A stretch of DNA of 64,000 nt from JADFXI01 sp963784135 (GTDB taxonomy: Bacteria > Nitrospirota > Thermodesulfovibrionia > Thermodesulfovibrionales > Dissulfurispiraceae): positions 124,001 to 188,000 of the forward strand of contig CAWAQG010000008.1 in the NCBI GenBank assembly GCA_963784135.1. The letters run 5' to 3'. The position numbers and the translations under genes are program-made. The notes under the pieces are model-generated. The model searched no databases, was not told where the DNA came from, and saw only the letters and a program-made list of their open reading frames with translations. Positions 16,022 to 24,562 of this stretch are shown in pieces (positions within the stretch are counted from its first letter, which is position 1; every line of letters begins with the position of its first letter).

Positions 16022-16780
16022 ATGAAGAAAAGAAAGCAGTTTTTTGGGGGAGCTTTTGTTTTGATATTTGCCCTGTCTTTTATGATTTTGGGGACAGCGG
16101 GCGCCGAAGACATGAAACACATGCACATGCACGGCAAGAGTGCGGATATGGATATGCACCATATGCACGTAATGATGGACCACGGCCTTTCGATGGTCAC
16201 AGAAGGGTCAAACCTGGTTATGCTTGCTGAGATGAAAATGGCCCCGTCGCTTGACCAGTTGACTCTGGACCACGGGCGTGAAATGGTTGCCGGCGGCAAG
16301 AAACTGATAGAAAACGCAATGAGCGGGCATGCGATGAAAAGCATTCATAAGGCCGGGCATGGCAATGACCCGCTCATGAAGTACACCCACGAACTGGGCG
16401 CTGCCATGACGGAGTACGTTAATAAGGTCGAAGACATGAGCATGAGTATGGAAGGCGAAATGGCCGGTGATATGATGACGATGCACCATATGCACATCCT
16501 GATAAACCATGCCGTCAATATGGCTGCTGAAGGGGCCAATCTGGCAATGCTTGGACAGATGGGCATGGCAAAGAATGTCGATGAGGATTCGGTAGAGCAT
16601 GGGAAAATGATGATAGCCGATGCCGGTAAGCTTGTGACTGAAGTCATCGAAGGCAAAGCGATGAATGAAATGCACGAAAAAGGTGTTGGGCCGAGCAATG
16701 ACATGATGGCATTTACACACAAGCTGGGCGAGGCGGCGCATAAGGTTATTTCACTGCTTTCGGATATGCCCAAAAAGTAA
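16022..16780 (+). CDS. Exported His/Met-rich protein with an internal duplication
   Basis: I do not recognise a named family for this 252-aa protein. Residues 1-28 form a signal peptide (hydrophobic core FVLIFALSFMILG, ending AGA). The mature part is two homologous units of about 95 residues (about 45-139 and 154-249), each opening with MHHMH. Histidines recur at equivalent places in both units: the MHHMH cluster, then DH/NH, DHG/EHG, IHK/MHE and YTHELG/FTHKLG. Many methionines accompany them. Soft-metal binding (copper or silver) in the periplasm is a reasonable inference. The ATG at 16022 is preceded by AGGAGG. It follows the peroxiredoxin by about 100 bp and ends at a terminator. Confidence 0.75.
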   Translation: MKKRKQFFGGAFVLIFALSFMILGTAGAEDMKHMHMHGKSADMDMHHMHVMMDHGLSMVTEGSNLVMLAEMKMAPSLDQLTLDHGREMVAGGKKLIENAMSGHAMKSIHKAGHGNDPLMKYTHELGAAMTEYVNKVEDMSMSMEGEMAGDMMTMHHMHILINHAVNMAAEGANLAMLGQMGMAKNVDEDSVEHGKMMIADAGKLVTEVIEGKAMNEMHEKGVGPSNDMMAFTHKLGEAAHKVISLLSDMPKK

Positions 16781-16804
16781 ACCTTTTCAATATCCCAACT
16801 TTTT

Positions 16805-16836
16805 GTCAAGCACACCCAGCAAAGGGTGTGCTTGAC
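16805..16836. terminator. Hairpin terminator, 13-bp stem
   Basis: GTCAAGCACACCC and GGGTGTGCTTGAC pair perfectly around the loop AGCAAA, preceded by a T-run (CTTTTT) and followed by ATATTTGGG. It ends the His/Met-rich gene. The T-run lies on the side that would serve minus-strand transcription, so strength on the plus strand is uncertain. Confidence 0.7.
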
Positions 16837-16865
16837 ATATTTGGGAAATCTTATAAGCTTTTAGT

Positions 16866-17402
16866 ATGAGAATACCGTTGAAACACTTGCTGCCCGTAAT
16901 TATGGCTTTTTTTATTGCTGTGGTGAGCAGCGGCTGCGGACTCTCGCTCAAACAGGAGATACGGACCGAAAGCGCCGCTGAAAAAGAAGTTTCCGGCGTC
17001 TATTCCCTCATTCTTTACGGCGGCAGGACCGGGGAAGATATGGAAACAGCGGCCATCCTCGACAGGGAGGATGACTCCTATACTATCGTGCCTTATGCCC
17101 CGGATTTCGATTATCGAATAATAAAACATCTGCCCGCAAAAGAGGCGCTTGCAGATGCATACCGCTTTGTCAGCTTCCATCCTTCCTTTTCTCACGCACA
17201 GTTGGCGAGGATTGTGGACAGCAGCGGAGCTGTTATCGGCTATGAAGTGCGGCCTCTCTATATGACTTTTACCTATGGCCTTTCCGATGTCCTGGATATT
17301 TCATACTGGAGGAGGGGCGAAAAGGTATTTGTCAAGGTGAAGTTAAAAGAGGCGATTGAAAGGATGCTTATGGAAGGCGGCGGCGGACGGGGACACCGTT
17401 AA
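16866..17402 (+). CDS. Hypothetical lipoprotein
   Basis: The 178-aa product starts MRIPLKHLLPVIMAFFIAVVSSGC, a signal peptide ending in a lipobox with Cys 24. It is probably membrane-anchored in the periplasm. The mature part (GVYSLILYGGRTGEDMETAAILD; YEVRPLYMTFTYGLSDVLDISYW) is unfamiliar to me. The ATG lacks a clear ribosome site. A TATAAG lies 8 nt before it and a TTGACA lies inside the preceding hairpin, but the spacing (14 nt) is short. It converges with the ABC permease gene, 9 bp away. Confidence 0.68.
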   Translation: MRIPLKHLLPVIMAFFIAVVSSGCGLSLKQEIRTESAAEKEVSGVYSLILYGGRTGEDMETAAILDREDDSYTIVPYAPDFDYRIIKHLPAKEALADAYRFVSFHPSFSHAQLARIVDSSGAVIGYEVRPLYMTFTYGLSDVLDISYWRRGEKVFVKVKLKEAIERMLMEGGGGRGHR

Positions 17403-17411
17403 CGCCCTGGT

Positions 17412-18167
17412 TTATTTTATGATACGTCTGCGCATGAGACGGAAGGGATAGGCGGCAAGAAGTGCAGCAACGGCAACAAGCCACGCAATATCTCCTGTAA
17501 CGGCTGAGAACTTTCCTAAAGCAAAAGCCCGGCATATGTTGACGAGGTGATAGAGGGGAGTAAAAAATGCTATTTTGCCTACTAACGGAGGCAAGGTGTC
17601 TATGGGGAAGAAGATGCCTGAAAAGAGAAACATGGGCGTCATCAAAAGCGTGTAAAAATAATTGAAGGAATCTATCCCCGGCACTTTTGCGACAAATATC
17701 AATGATATTTCTGAAAAGATAAGGCCGCTGATAAAGAGGACGGGAATTACGCCCACCACAAGCGGAGAGGCCACGAGACCGAAAAGAGAGATTACGAAAA
17801 TGATTATAGTGCCGTATACGATGCTCTTTGTCGCCCCCCACATCAATTCTCCGGCAATAAGGTCATCAATTGTAACGGGTGTAGCAAGTATGGCATCAAA
17901 TGTCTTCTGAAAAGTCATTCTCACATATGTGCCATAGGTACACTCGTAACTGGCTGCAAACATCGATGAAGATGCTATGATTCCCGGAGCAATAAAGTTG
18001 ACGTACGGCAGTCCGTTGATTTCTTTTATGTAAGCTCCGAGTCCAAGCCCCAGTGCCGCAAGGTAAAGGACCGGCTCAACAAAATTAAGTGCAAAACTCG
18101 ATTTATACAGCTTGGTATAGACCTTAAGGTGCCTCTGCCAAACCCTGAAAGCGCGCTTAACTCTCAA
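17412..18167 (-). CDS. ABC-2 type transporter permease
   Basis: This 251-aa integral inner-membrane protein has about six hydrophobic segments and the ABC-2/NodJ-like pattern (GLGLGAYIKEINGLPYVNFIAPGI; SASYECTYGTYVRMTFQKTFD-type loop). It should form the export channel with the ATPase encoded just upstream. The two genes overlap by 11 bp, implying coupled translation. Substrates of this class include polysaccharides, lipids and drugs, and nothing here identifies which. Confidence 0.88.
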   Translation of the reverse strand: MRVKRAFRVWQRHLKVYTKLYKSSFALNFVEPVLYLAALGLGLGAYIKEINGLPYVNFIAPGIIASSSMFAASYECTYGTYVRMTFQKTFDAILATPVTIDDLIAGELMWGATKSIVYGTIIIFVISLFGLVASPLVVGVIPVLFISGLIFSEISLIFVAKVPGIDSFNYFYTLLMTPMFLFSGIFFPIDTLPPLVGKIAFFTPLYHLVNICRAFALGKFSAVTGDIAWLVAVAALLAAYPFRLMRRRIIK

Positions 18168-18888
18168 GATGCCTCCCTGTGAGTTTCAGGTAAACGTCTT
18201 CGAGGTTTCCGCCGTGGGCCTTCATCAAATGTTCCGGTGAATCGATAGTCACGATTTTTCCGGAATCCATAATAGCTACCCGGTCGCACAGTTTTTCAGC
18301 TTCCTCCATGTAGTGAGTGGTAAGGAGCAGGGTCGTCCCTTTTGCTTTAAGGTTCTCAAGCTTTTCCCATACCGCATGCCTGCTGTGGGGATCAAGCCCG
18401 GTGGTCGGTTCATCGAGGATCAGCAGAGCGGGATTATTGACCAACGAGCGGGCAAGAAGAAGGCGGTGTTTCATTCCTCCCGAGAGGTTTTCTATTCTCG
18501 CGCTCGCCTTTTCCCGCAACTCTGCAAAATCCAGCAGTTCCCAGGCGATGGGGAGAGACGTTTTTTTGGGTATGTCGAAATACCGTGCATAAACGATAAG
18601 ATTCTCAAGCACGGTGAGGTCAGGGTCAAGATTGACTTCCTGCGGCATAACACCGATGCATGCCTTTATTTCACTCGGTTTTTCGGTTACCGGCAGACCG
18701 AATACCTTTACGTCGCCGGAGGTCGGCGGCATGAAGCAGTAAATTATCTTCATAACCGTTGTTTTGCCCGCCCCGTTCGGCCCCAGGAACCCGAAGCATT
18801 CGCCTTTCTCGATCTCGAAGTCAACGGAGTCAACCGCTTTCAGTCCGTCGTAATATTTCGTCAGTCCTCTTGCTGTAACTATTGCCAT
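18157..18888 (-). CDS. ABC transporter ATP-binding protein (ABC-2 export system)
   Basis: This 243-aa cytoplasmic nucleotide-binding subunit energises the adjacent permease. It has Walker A GPNGAGKTT, the signature LSGGM, Walker B LLILDEPTTGLDP and the H-loop TTHYMEEAE. These are the NodI/CcmA-like features of ABC-2 exporters. I start at the ATG at 18888 (MAIVTARGLTKYYDG), where the family normally begins. An in-frame ATG at 18933 with a GGGTGGGGG site would add 15 unusual residues and cannot be excluded. The TATAAT 9 nt before 18888 suggests a leaderless transcript. Confidence 0.9.
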   Translation of the reverse strand: MAIVTARGLTKYYDGLKAVDSVDFEIEKGECFGFLGPNGAGKTTVMKIIYCFMPPTSGDVKVFGLPVTEKPSEIKACIGVMPQEVNLDPDLTVLENLIVYARYFDIPKKTSLPIAWELLDFAELREKASARIENLSGGMKHRLLLARSLVNNPALLILDEPTTGLDPHSRHAVWEKLENLKAKGTTLLLTTHYMEEAEKLCDRVAIMDSGKIVTIDSPEHLMKAHGGNLEDVYLKLTGRHLES

Positions 18889-18897
18889 TATTGCTGT

Positions 18898-18926
18898 ATT
18901 ATACCTTATAAAAAACTGACACTGAA
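18898..18926 (-). promoter_or_regulatory. Candidate promoter of the ABC exporter (leaderless)
   Basis: On the minus strand TTCAGT (18921-18926), 17 nt, TATAAT (18898-18903), then 9 nt to the ATG at 18888. The -10 is perfect and the -35 is weak. Confidence 0.5.
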
Positions 18927-18959
18927 ACAGCATGTTACCCCCACCCTTCTGAAAGAGGT

Positions 18960-18988
18960 TTTATATAAAAGTATCAATGTGTTATAAT
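18960..18988 (+). promoter_or_regulatory. Candidate promoter of gyrA
   Basis: TTTATA (18960-18965), 17 nt, then a perfect TATAAT (18983-18988), about 32 nt before the gyrA start. This leaves room for a normal leader with a GAGAGG ribosome site. Confidence 0.55.
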
Positions 18989-19020
18989 AGCCGATACTTT
19001 ATTGAAAAGAGAGGAAATGA

Positions 19021-21432
19021 ATGTTGCAGTCTAAGGTGTCGATCAGCATAGAAGAAGAGATGAAAGTAAGCTATCTTGATTACGCCATGAGCGTAATCAT
19101 CGGCAGGGCATTGCCTGAAGTTCGGGACGGGCTGAAGCCGGTACAGAGGAGAATACTCTATGCCATGTTCAGGGAAGGGCTTCTCCCCAATAAGAAATAC
19201 TCAAAGTGCGCCGGCGTTGTGGGCGAAGTTCTGAAAAAATATCACCCTCATGGCGACTCTGCTGTTTATGATGCTATGGTGCGGCTTGCGCAGGAGTTCA
19301 ATATGCGGTATATCCTTGTGGACGGTCAGGGCAATTTCGGCTCTATTGACGGCGACCCTGCTGCTGCATACCGTTACACAGAAGCGCGGCTCGCAAAGAT
19401 AGCGGAAGAGTTGCTCGCTGACATAGATAAGGAAACTGTTGATTTCACCCCTAATTTCGACGAAACCACCGAAGAGCCTTTAGTGCTGCCGACACGGGTC
19501 CCCAATCTCCTTGTCAACGGTTCCGCAGGTATTGCCGTAGGTATGGCCACCAATATCCCGCCCCATAATCTCGGTGAGGTTGTAGACGGCGCGGTTATGC
19601 TGCTGGATAACCCTCAGGTTACGGTCAGTGAGTTGTTGACTGTTATAAAAGGGCCTGACTTTCCTACCGGCGCGATTATTCACGGGACCCAGGGCATTGT
19701 CAATGCTTATACCACTGGCAGGGGGTTGATTAAGGTGCGCGCCAAGGTATTGATTGAACGCGAAGCCCGCGGCAATGAAAGCATCATTGTCAGCGAACTT
19801 CCTTACCAGGTCAACAAGGCGCGTCTTATTGAAAAAATAGCCGAACTGGTCCGCGAGAAGCGTATTGAGGGCATCTCTGATATCAGGGACGAATCCGACA
19901 GGGACGGTATAAGGGTAGTTATGGAAATAAAGCGCGGAGAGATGGCGCAGGTGATCCTCAATAATCTCTACAAACACACGGCAATGGAATCCACATTCGG
20001 TGTCATTATGCTTGCGATTGTGGATGGGAAGCCCCTTGTTCTGACGCTTAAGGAGATGCTGGACAAATTCCTGCAGCACCGCAGGAATGTTGTTCTGCGC
20101 AGGACGCGCTTCGAATTGCGCAAGGCTGAAGAAAAAGCCCATATCCTCGAAGGGCTCAAGATAGCTCTGGACCACCTCGATGAAATCATCAGTCTTATAA
20201 GGCAGTCGAAGACACCGGAAGAAGCCAGAACAGGCTTGATGACCAATTATCCGCTGAGCCTGATCCAGGCGCAGGCGATCCTGGATATGCGCCTGCAGCG
20301 CCTGACCGGACTTGAACGGGATAAAATCATAAAGGATTACGAAGACACGCTGAAAGATATAGAGAGATTGAAGGCAATACTCGGCAGTGATGCCCTCGTA
20401 TGGAAAATCATTAAGGACGAGCTTGTCGAGGTCAAAAGCAAATATGCTGACGAGAGAAGGACCGAAATTGTCCCGGAGACGGCTGATCTGACTATAGAGG
20501 ACCTTATAACAGAAGAGGAGATGGTCATAACGGTGTCCCATAACGGGTACATTAAACGGAACCCTCTGTCGATATACAGAAGCCAGCGCCGGGGAGGCAA
20601 GGGGCTGACCGGTATGGAGACCAGGGAAGAGGATTTTGTTGAACAGCTCTTTATAGGGTCTACTCACGACTACATGCTGTTTTTCAGCAACAATGGGAGG
20701 CTTTATTGGCTGAAGATATACCAGATACCCGAGGCTGGACGGGCAGCAAAGGGCAAGGCGCTTGTAAACGTGCTCTCTCTTTCAGATGGAGAGCGGATTA
20801 CGACCGCCCTGAATGTCAAAGACTTTAACGATGGGTTTCTGGTGATGTTCACCAAGGCGGGCATTGTGAAAAAGACAAAGCTGAGCGAATACAGCAACCC
20901 AAGGGCAAAAGGAATAATAGCGGTGACACTGGACGAAGGCGATGAGCTGATTGCCGTTAAAAAGACCGCGGGGAATAATGACATCATTATCGGCACAAGG
21001 CGCGGGCTTGCCGCCAGATTTAAGGAAGAGGATGTCAGGTCCGTCGGACGGACTGCGAGAGGAGTTATAGGCATCAGGCTCGGCAAGGACGACGAAGTTG
21101 TTTCAGCCAATGTGGTCGAGGAAAGAATGAGCCTTTTGACGGTAACTGAAAAAGGCCTTGGCAAGAGGACCGAAATCGGGGAATATCCTGTTCATGGCCG
21201 CGGCGGGAAAGGAGTTATTTCAATTAAGGTAGTGGAGAGAGGCGGCAACGCGGTCGGTCTACTCCAGGTAAAAGATGAGGATGAGGTGGTCCTTATAACT
21301 AACGCCGGAAAATTGATAAGGACTGTTGCGGGCAAAATTTCGATGCTCGGAAGAAATACTCAGGGAGTTAAACTTATGGACCTGGAGACTGAAGACCGGA
21401 TCGTAAGTATGGGAAGGGTAGTTGAGGATTGA
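19021..21432 (+). CDS. gyrA: DNA gyrase subunit A
   Basis: GyrA is the DNA-cleaving subunit of the A2B2 gyrase that introduces negative supercoils. The 803-aa protein has the winged-helix/tower core with catalytic tyrosine Y119 in AAAYRYTEARL. The quinolone-determining segment KYHPHGDSAVYDAMVRLAQ is wild-type-like, with S80 and D84 at the E. coli S83 and D87 positions. A C-terminal beta-pinwheel opens with the GyrA box QRRGGKG, which distinguishes it from ParC. No gyrB lies nearby. The stop codon overlaps the TTG start of the following small ORF, so that ORF and the downstream sensor kinase may be co-transcribed with gyrA. Confidence 0.97.
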   Translation: MLQSKVSISIEEEMKVSYLDYAMSVIIGRALPEVRDGLKPVQRRILYAMFREGLLPNKKYSKCAGVVGEVLKKYHPHGDSAVYDAMVRLAQEFNMRYILVDGQGNFGSIDGDPAAAYRYTEARLAKIAEELLADIDKETVDFTPNFDETTEEPLVLPTRVPNLLVNGSAGIAVGMATNIPPHNLGEVVDGAVMLLDNPQVTVSELLTVIKGPDFPTGAIIHGTQGIVNAYTTGRGLIKVRAKVLIEREARGNESIIVSELPYQVNKARLIEKIAELVREKRIEGISDIRDESDRDGIRVVMEIKRGEMAQVILNNLYKHTAMESTFGVIMLAIVDGKPLVLTLKEMLDKFLQHRRNVVLRRTRFELRKAEEKAHILEGLKIALDHLDEIISLIRQSKTPEEARTGLMTNYPLSLIQAQAILDMRLQRLTGLERDKIIKDYEDTLKDIERLKAILGSDALVWKIIKDELVEVKSKYADERRTEIVPETADLTIEDLITEEEMVITVSHNGYIKRNPLSIYRSQRRGGKGLTGMETREEDFVEQLFIGSTHDYMLFFSNNGRLYWLKIYQIPEAGRAAKGKALVNVLSLSDGERITTALNVKDFNDGFLVMFTKAGIVKKTKLSEYSNPRAKGIIAVTLDEGDELIAVKKTAGNNDIIIGTRRGLAARFKEEDVRSVGRTARGVIGIRLGKDDEVVSANVVEERMSLLTVTEKGLGKRTEIGEYPVHGRGGKGVISIKVVERGGNAVGLLQVKDEDEVVLITNAGKLIRTVAGKISMLGRNTQGVKLMDLETEDRIVSMGRVVED

Positions 21433-21590
21433 AAAAAGCCGAACTGTGGGTAATGCTTTTTATAGTCGGCATCCTGGGTTTTAACTGGCCGTTTATCGAG
21501 ATATTTAACAGAGGCGTGGCGGCCTACCTGTTTCTTTTTTGGTTTGTCTTTATTGTACTGGGGGCCGTTACCGGCTTCCGCGCCTTCTGA
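21429..21590 (+). CDS. 53-residue membrane protein, CbrX-like, coupled to the sensor kinase
   Basis: This short frame opens with TTG overlapping the gyrA stop (ATTGA) and ends at TGA 21588-21590, 17 bp before the sensor-kinase start. The product begins MKKAELWVMLFIVGILG and has two hydrophobic stretches, ending AVTGFRAF. Its position matches CbrX, a small ORF known upstream of and coupled to cbrA in Pseudomonas. The resemblance is by size, topology and position, since I cannot run an alignment. It has no ATG start, so standard gene calling may miss it. Confidence 0.65.
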   Translation: MKKAELWVMLFIVGILGFNWPFIEIFNRGVAAYLFLFWFVFIVLGAVTGFRAF

Positions 21591-21607
21591 GGTGGCCCAC
21601 CCGCACA

Positions 21608-24562
21608 GTGTTTACGCCCTATAACCTGTTTCTTATAGTAGTTGGTTATCTTATGCTCCTCTTCGCTGTTGCCTATTATGCGGAGCGGAAAGAGAAGTCC
21701 GGAAAAAGCATTGTCAATAACCCATATATTTATTCCCTTTCCCTTGCGGTCTATTGCACCTCCTGGACATTTTACGGCAGCGTAGGCAAGGCTGCCACAT
21801 CCGGGCTTTCATTCCTTACAACCTATTTAGGTCCTACCCTCATGGCATCCATATGGATGATCGTGCTCAGGAAAGTGGTGAGGACCGCAAAGGCCAACAG
21901 GATTACCACTATATCGGACTTTATCGGCGCGCGCTACGGTAAATCGCTGGCCCTTTCAGCCCTTGTTACTATTGTAGCGGTGGTGGGGATTGCACCTTAT
22001 CTGGGGCTGCAAATGAAAGCAATCTTCAGCACTTTCACTATTATATCCGGAGACACAGGCGGCAGTGTTGCAGCAGGATTGGTCATTACTTTTATCCTCG
22101 GTGTATTTGCCATTATTTTCGGGGCACGGCGCCTTGATTCATCTGAAAGGCATGTAGGCCTCGTTTTCGCCATAGCATTTGAGTCCATAGTAAAACTCGC
22201 TGCGTTTATCTTTGTCGGGATTTTTGTGACCTTCAGTCTTTTTAAAGGCCCCGAGGATATTTTCAGCAGGATCCAGGGGTCCTCTAATGAGGCCCTTCTA
22301 CTCCTTGGCCAAGGCGCCGGTACCGGATATTTTGAATGGTCTTCCCTTATTTTCCTTTCCATGATGGCGATAATGTTTCTACCCCGACAATTTCAGATGG
22401 CGGTGGTGGAGAATTACAACGAAGACCACATAAGGAAGGCAGCGTGGCTTTTTCCGCTGTATCTGCTGTTAATAAACGTCTTTGTCCTTCCTATAGCCTT
22501 CGGCGGGATACTGACAGCCGGCAATGCAAAGGGGGCCGATTATTTTGTGCTTACCCTGCCCTTGACACACGGCGCCAGGTACTTGTCCCTTTTTGCCTTT
22601 ATAGGAGGTTTTTCCGCGGCAACAAGCATGATTATTGTCGAAACTCTCGCATTAAGCACAATGGTGATGAACAGTATTATTATGCCCGCGCTTATAAACT
22701 TTCATGACGCGCCCAGGTTTCCTACGGCAATACTGAATATAAAGCGATTGGTGATTATGGCCATTGTCTTCATAGGGTATTGGTTCACCACATCAGTAGG
22801 CGGGCTTTACAGCCTTGTGGACATGGGGTTGCGATCATTTGAAGCGGTAGCGCTTTTTGCCCCTGCGTTTTTCCTGGGCCTTTACTGGAAGCGGGGCACG
22901 AGGGCAGGAGCAATCGCAGGACTTGTTGCCGGCTTCAGCATCTGGTTTTATACCCTTATAATGCCTTCGCTGATAGAGGTGGGCATTGTAAAAAATGTCG
23001 GGCTTGTCGCGGCAATGACCGGTTCCAGAATGCTGAATCCAGACAGCATGTTCGGTATCAGCGGCCTCGGCAAATGGGGCAATACGCTCTTCTGGGGCAT
23101 GCTTGCCAACGTGATGCTTTATTTAGGGGTATCAGTTTTTACGCGCCAGACGAAAGAGGAGGAGTTGCAATCCCTGATCTTTGTTGAATCGTATGAAAAG
23201 GCGAGAGACATTGCGAGAGGGGGCTCCTATTCCATCGACGATATTGAGGAAGTCCTCACCCAATGCCTTGGCAGGATTGATGCGGGCAATGCTGTCGCTG
23301 ATTTTTTACGCAAAAAGAACAAAAAGCGCGGAGAACTCACCACACAGGACATTTATGAACTGAGGAACGATGCTGAAACAGTTCTCGCAGGGGCAATCGG
23401 CTCTTCCATGGCGGCAATTATTTTTGAAGATAAGCTGGCGCTGACCGAAGACGAACGCGGAGCGCTTTCAGAATCAATCAAAAGCATTACTGAAACCCTG
23501 CGGCTGTCCCGCCAGGAATTGGCCCATGCCAATAAAGAACTGTCGTATCTCAAGGAATTCAGCGAAAACATTATTGAAAGTGCGCCAATCGGCATCGCCA
23601 CCGTTGATGAGCTTCTGAGGGTCAATTACTGGAACAGGTCAATGGCAGCGATTACAGGCATAACCAGGGCGGAGGCATTCAACGAACCAATAGTGATATT
23701 GCTGCCCTGGCTGCCGGTAAACGCTCTCGTGCAGAATGAAGAAAATGAGGAGCTTGCAGAGACCGGCGAGTTGACCTTCAAGATAAATATTAGTCCCTTC
23801 AAGGACCCTTCGGGCGGTTATGTGGTCATTCTTGAGGATATAACTGAGAAGAAAATAATGGAAGAGCAGCTGCAGCAGGCATCAAAGCTTGCAGGCATCG
23901 GCAAACTGACTGCAGGCATATCCCATGAGATAGGTAACCCGCTTGCTTCAATCTCATCGCTCGTGCAAGAGCTGAGGGCCCCGGACATGGACGCGCCTGA
24001 GGAAAGGGAGTTTAGAGGCGAATCGCTGAAAACGATAAACAACCATATTGAGAGGATCGCAAAAATAGTGAGAAGCCTCGGAGATTTTGCGCGGATATCA
24101 TCTACGAAAAAAACGGCATGCGCTATCCCCGATATTCTCGAACGGACTCTCAGCCTGGTGAAATACGACAAGAGGTTCAAGGGCATAAAGTTGAATATAA
24201 GGATATCGGAGGTCCCGCGCATACTCGCCAACCCGGACCAGATACAGCAGGTTTTTCTTAATCTCATGCTTAATGCGCTTGATGCAATGCCGCACGGGGG
24301 CAGCCTTGCCGTCACGGCCAGGCAGGACGGGGCTTTTTTATCAATTGTTTTTTCCGATACAGGACCGGGTATTGAAGAAAACGCAATGGACAAAATATTT
24401 GATCCTTTTTTTACTACAAAGCCGCTGGGCAAGGGTACCGGGCTGGGACTGAGTATCTGCTATGGTATAATCAGGGAGCACAAAGGGACAATTGATTTCT
24501 CAAGCAAAAGGGGAGAGGGAACGTCGTTTACGATACGGCTCCCGCTGAAAAGTGATGGCTGA
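21608..24562 (+). CDS. SSS symporter-domain sensor histidine kinase, CbrA-like
   Basis: The 984-aa fusion protein should couple binding or transport of a solute to phosphorylation. Residues 1 to about 520 are a sodium:solute symporter domain with about 13 membrane segments (YSLSLAVYCTSWTFYGSVG near its start). A STAC-like linker follows (YSIDDIEEVLTQCLGRIDAG). Next come a PAS region (NIIESAPIGIATVDELL), a HisKA H-box (ISHEIGNPLASISSL) and a HATPase domain with NLMLNALDAMP, DTGPGI and GTGLGLSI. No receiver domain is fused. I choose the GTG at 21608 (VFTPYNLFLIVVGYLMLLF) because families of this kind begin there. Its stop overlaps the next gene, an NtrC-type regulator. Confidence 0.9.
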   Translation: MFTPYNLFLIVVGYLMLLFAVAYYAERKEKSGKSIVNNPYIYSLSLAVYCTSWTFYGSVGKAATSGLSFLTTYLGPTLMASIWMIVLRKVVRTAKANRITTISDFIGARYGKSLALSALVTIVAVVGIAPYLGLQMKAIFSTFTIISGDTGGSVAAGLVITFILGVFAIIFGARRLDSSERHVGLVFAIAFESIVKLAAFIFVGIFVTFSLFKGPEDIFSRIQGSSNEALLLLGQGAGTGYFEWSSLIFLSMMAIMFLPRQFQMAVVENYNEDHIRKAAWLFPLYLLLINVFVLPIAFGGILTAGNAKGADYFVLTLPLTHGARYLSLFAFIGGFSAATSMIIVETLALSTMVMNSIIMPALINFHDAPRFPTAILNIKRLVIMAIVFIGYWFTTSVGGLYSLVDMGLRSFEAVALFAPAFFLGLYWKRGTRAGAIAGLVAGFSIWFYTLIMPSLIEVGIVKNVGLVAAMTGSRMLNPDSMFGISGLGKWGNTLFWGMLANVMLYLGVSVFTRQTKEEELQSLIFVESYEKARDIARGGSYSIDDIEEVLTQCLGRIDAGNAVADFLRKKNKKRGELTTQDIYELRNDAETVLAGAIGSSMAAIIFEDKLALTEDERGALSESIKSITETLRLSRQELAHANKELSYLKEFSENIIESAPIGIATVDELLRVNYWNRSMAAITGITRAEAFNEPIVILLPWLPVNALVQNEENEELAETGELTFKINISPFKDPSGGYVVILEDITEKKIMEEQLQQASKLAGIGKLTAGISHEIGNPLASISSLVQELRAPDMDAPEEREFRGESLKTINNHIERIAKIVRSLGDFARISSTKKTACAIPDILERTLSLVKYDKRFKGIKLNIRISEVPRILANPDQIQQVFLNLMLNALDAMPHGGSLAVTARQDGAFLSIVFSDTGPGIEENAMDKIFDPFFTTKPLGKGTGLGLSICYGIIREHKGTIDFSSKRGEGTSFTIRLPLKSDG

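Noticed and set aside
19480..20667. 395-codon open frame on the minus strand
   Set aside because: It lies wholly antisense to gyrA, whose protein is fully recognisable; the frame is a codon-usage shadow with no ribosome site or family motif.
19021..21432. ParC instead of GyrA
   Set aside because: The GyrA box QRRGGKG and full beta-pinwheel are present, which define GyrA.
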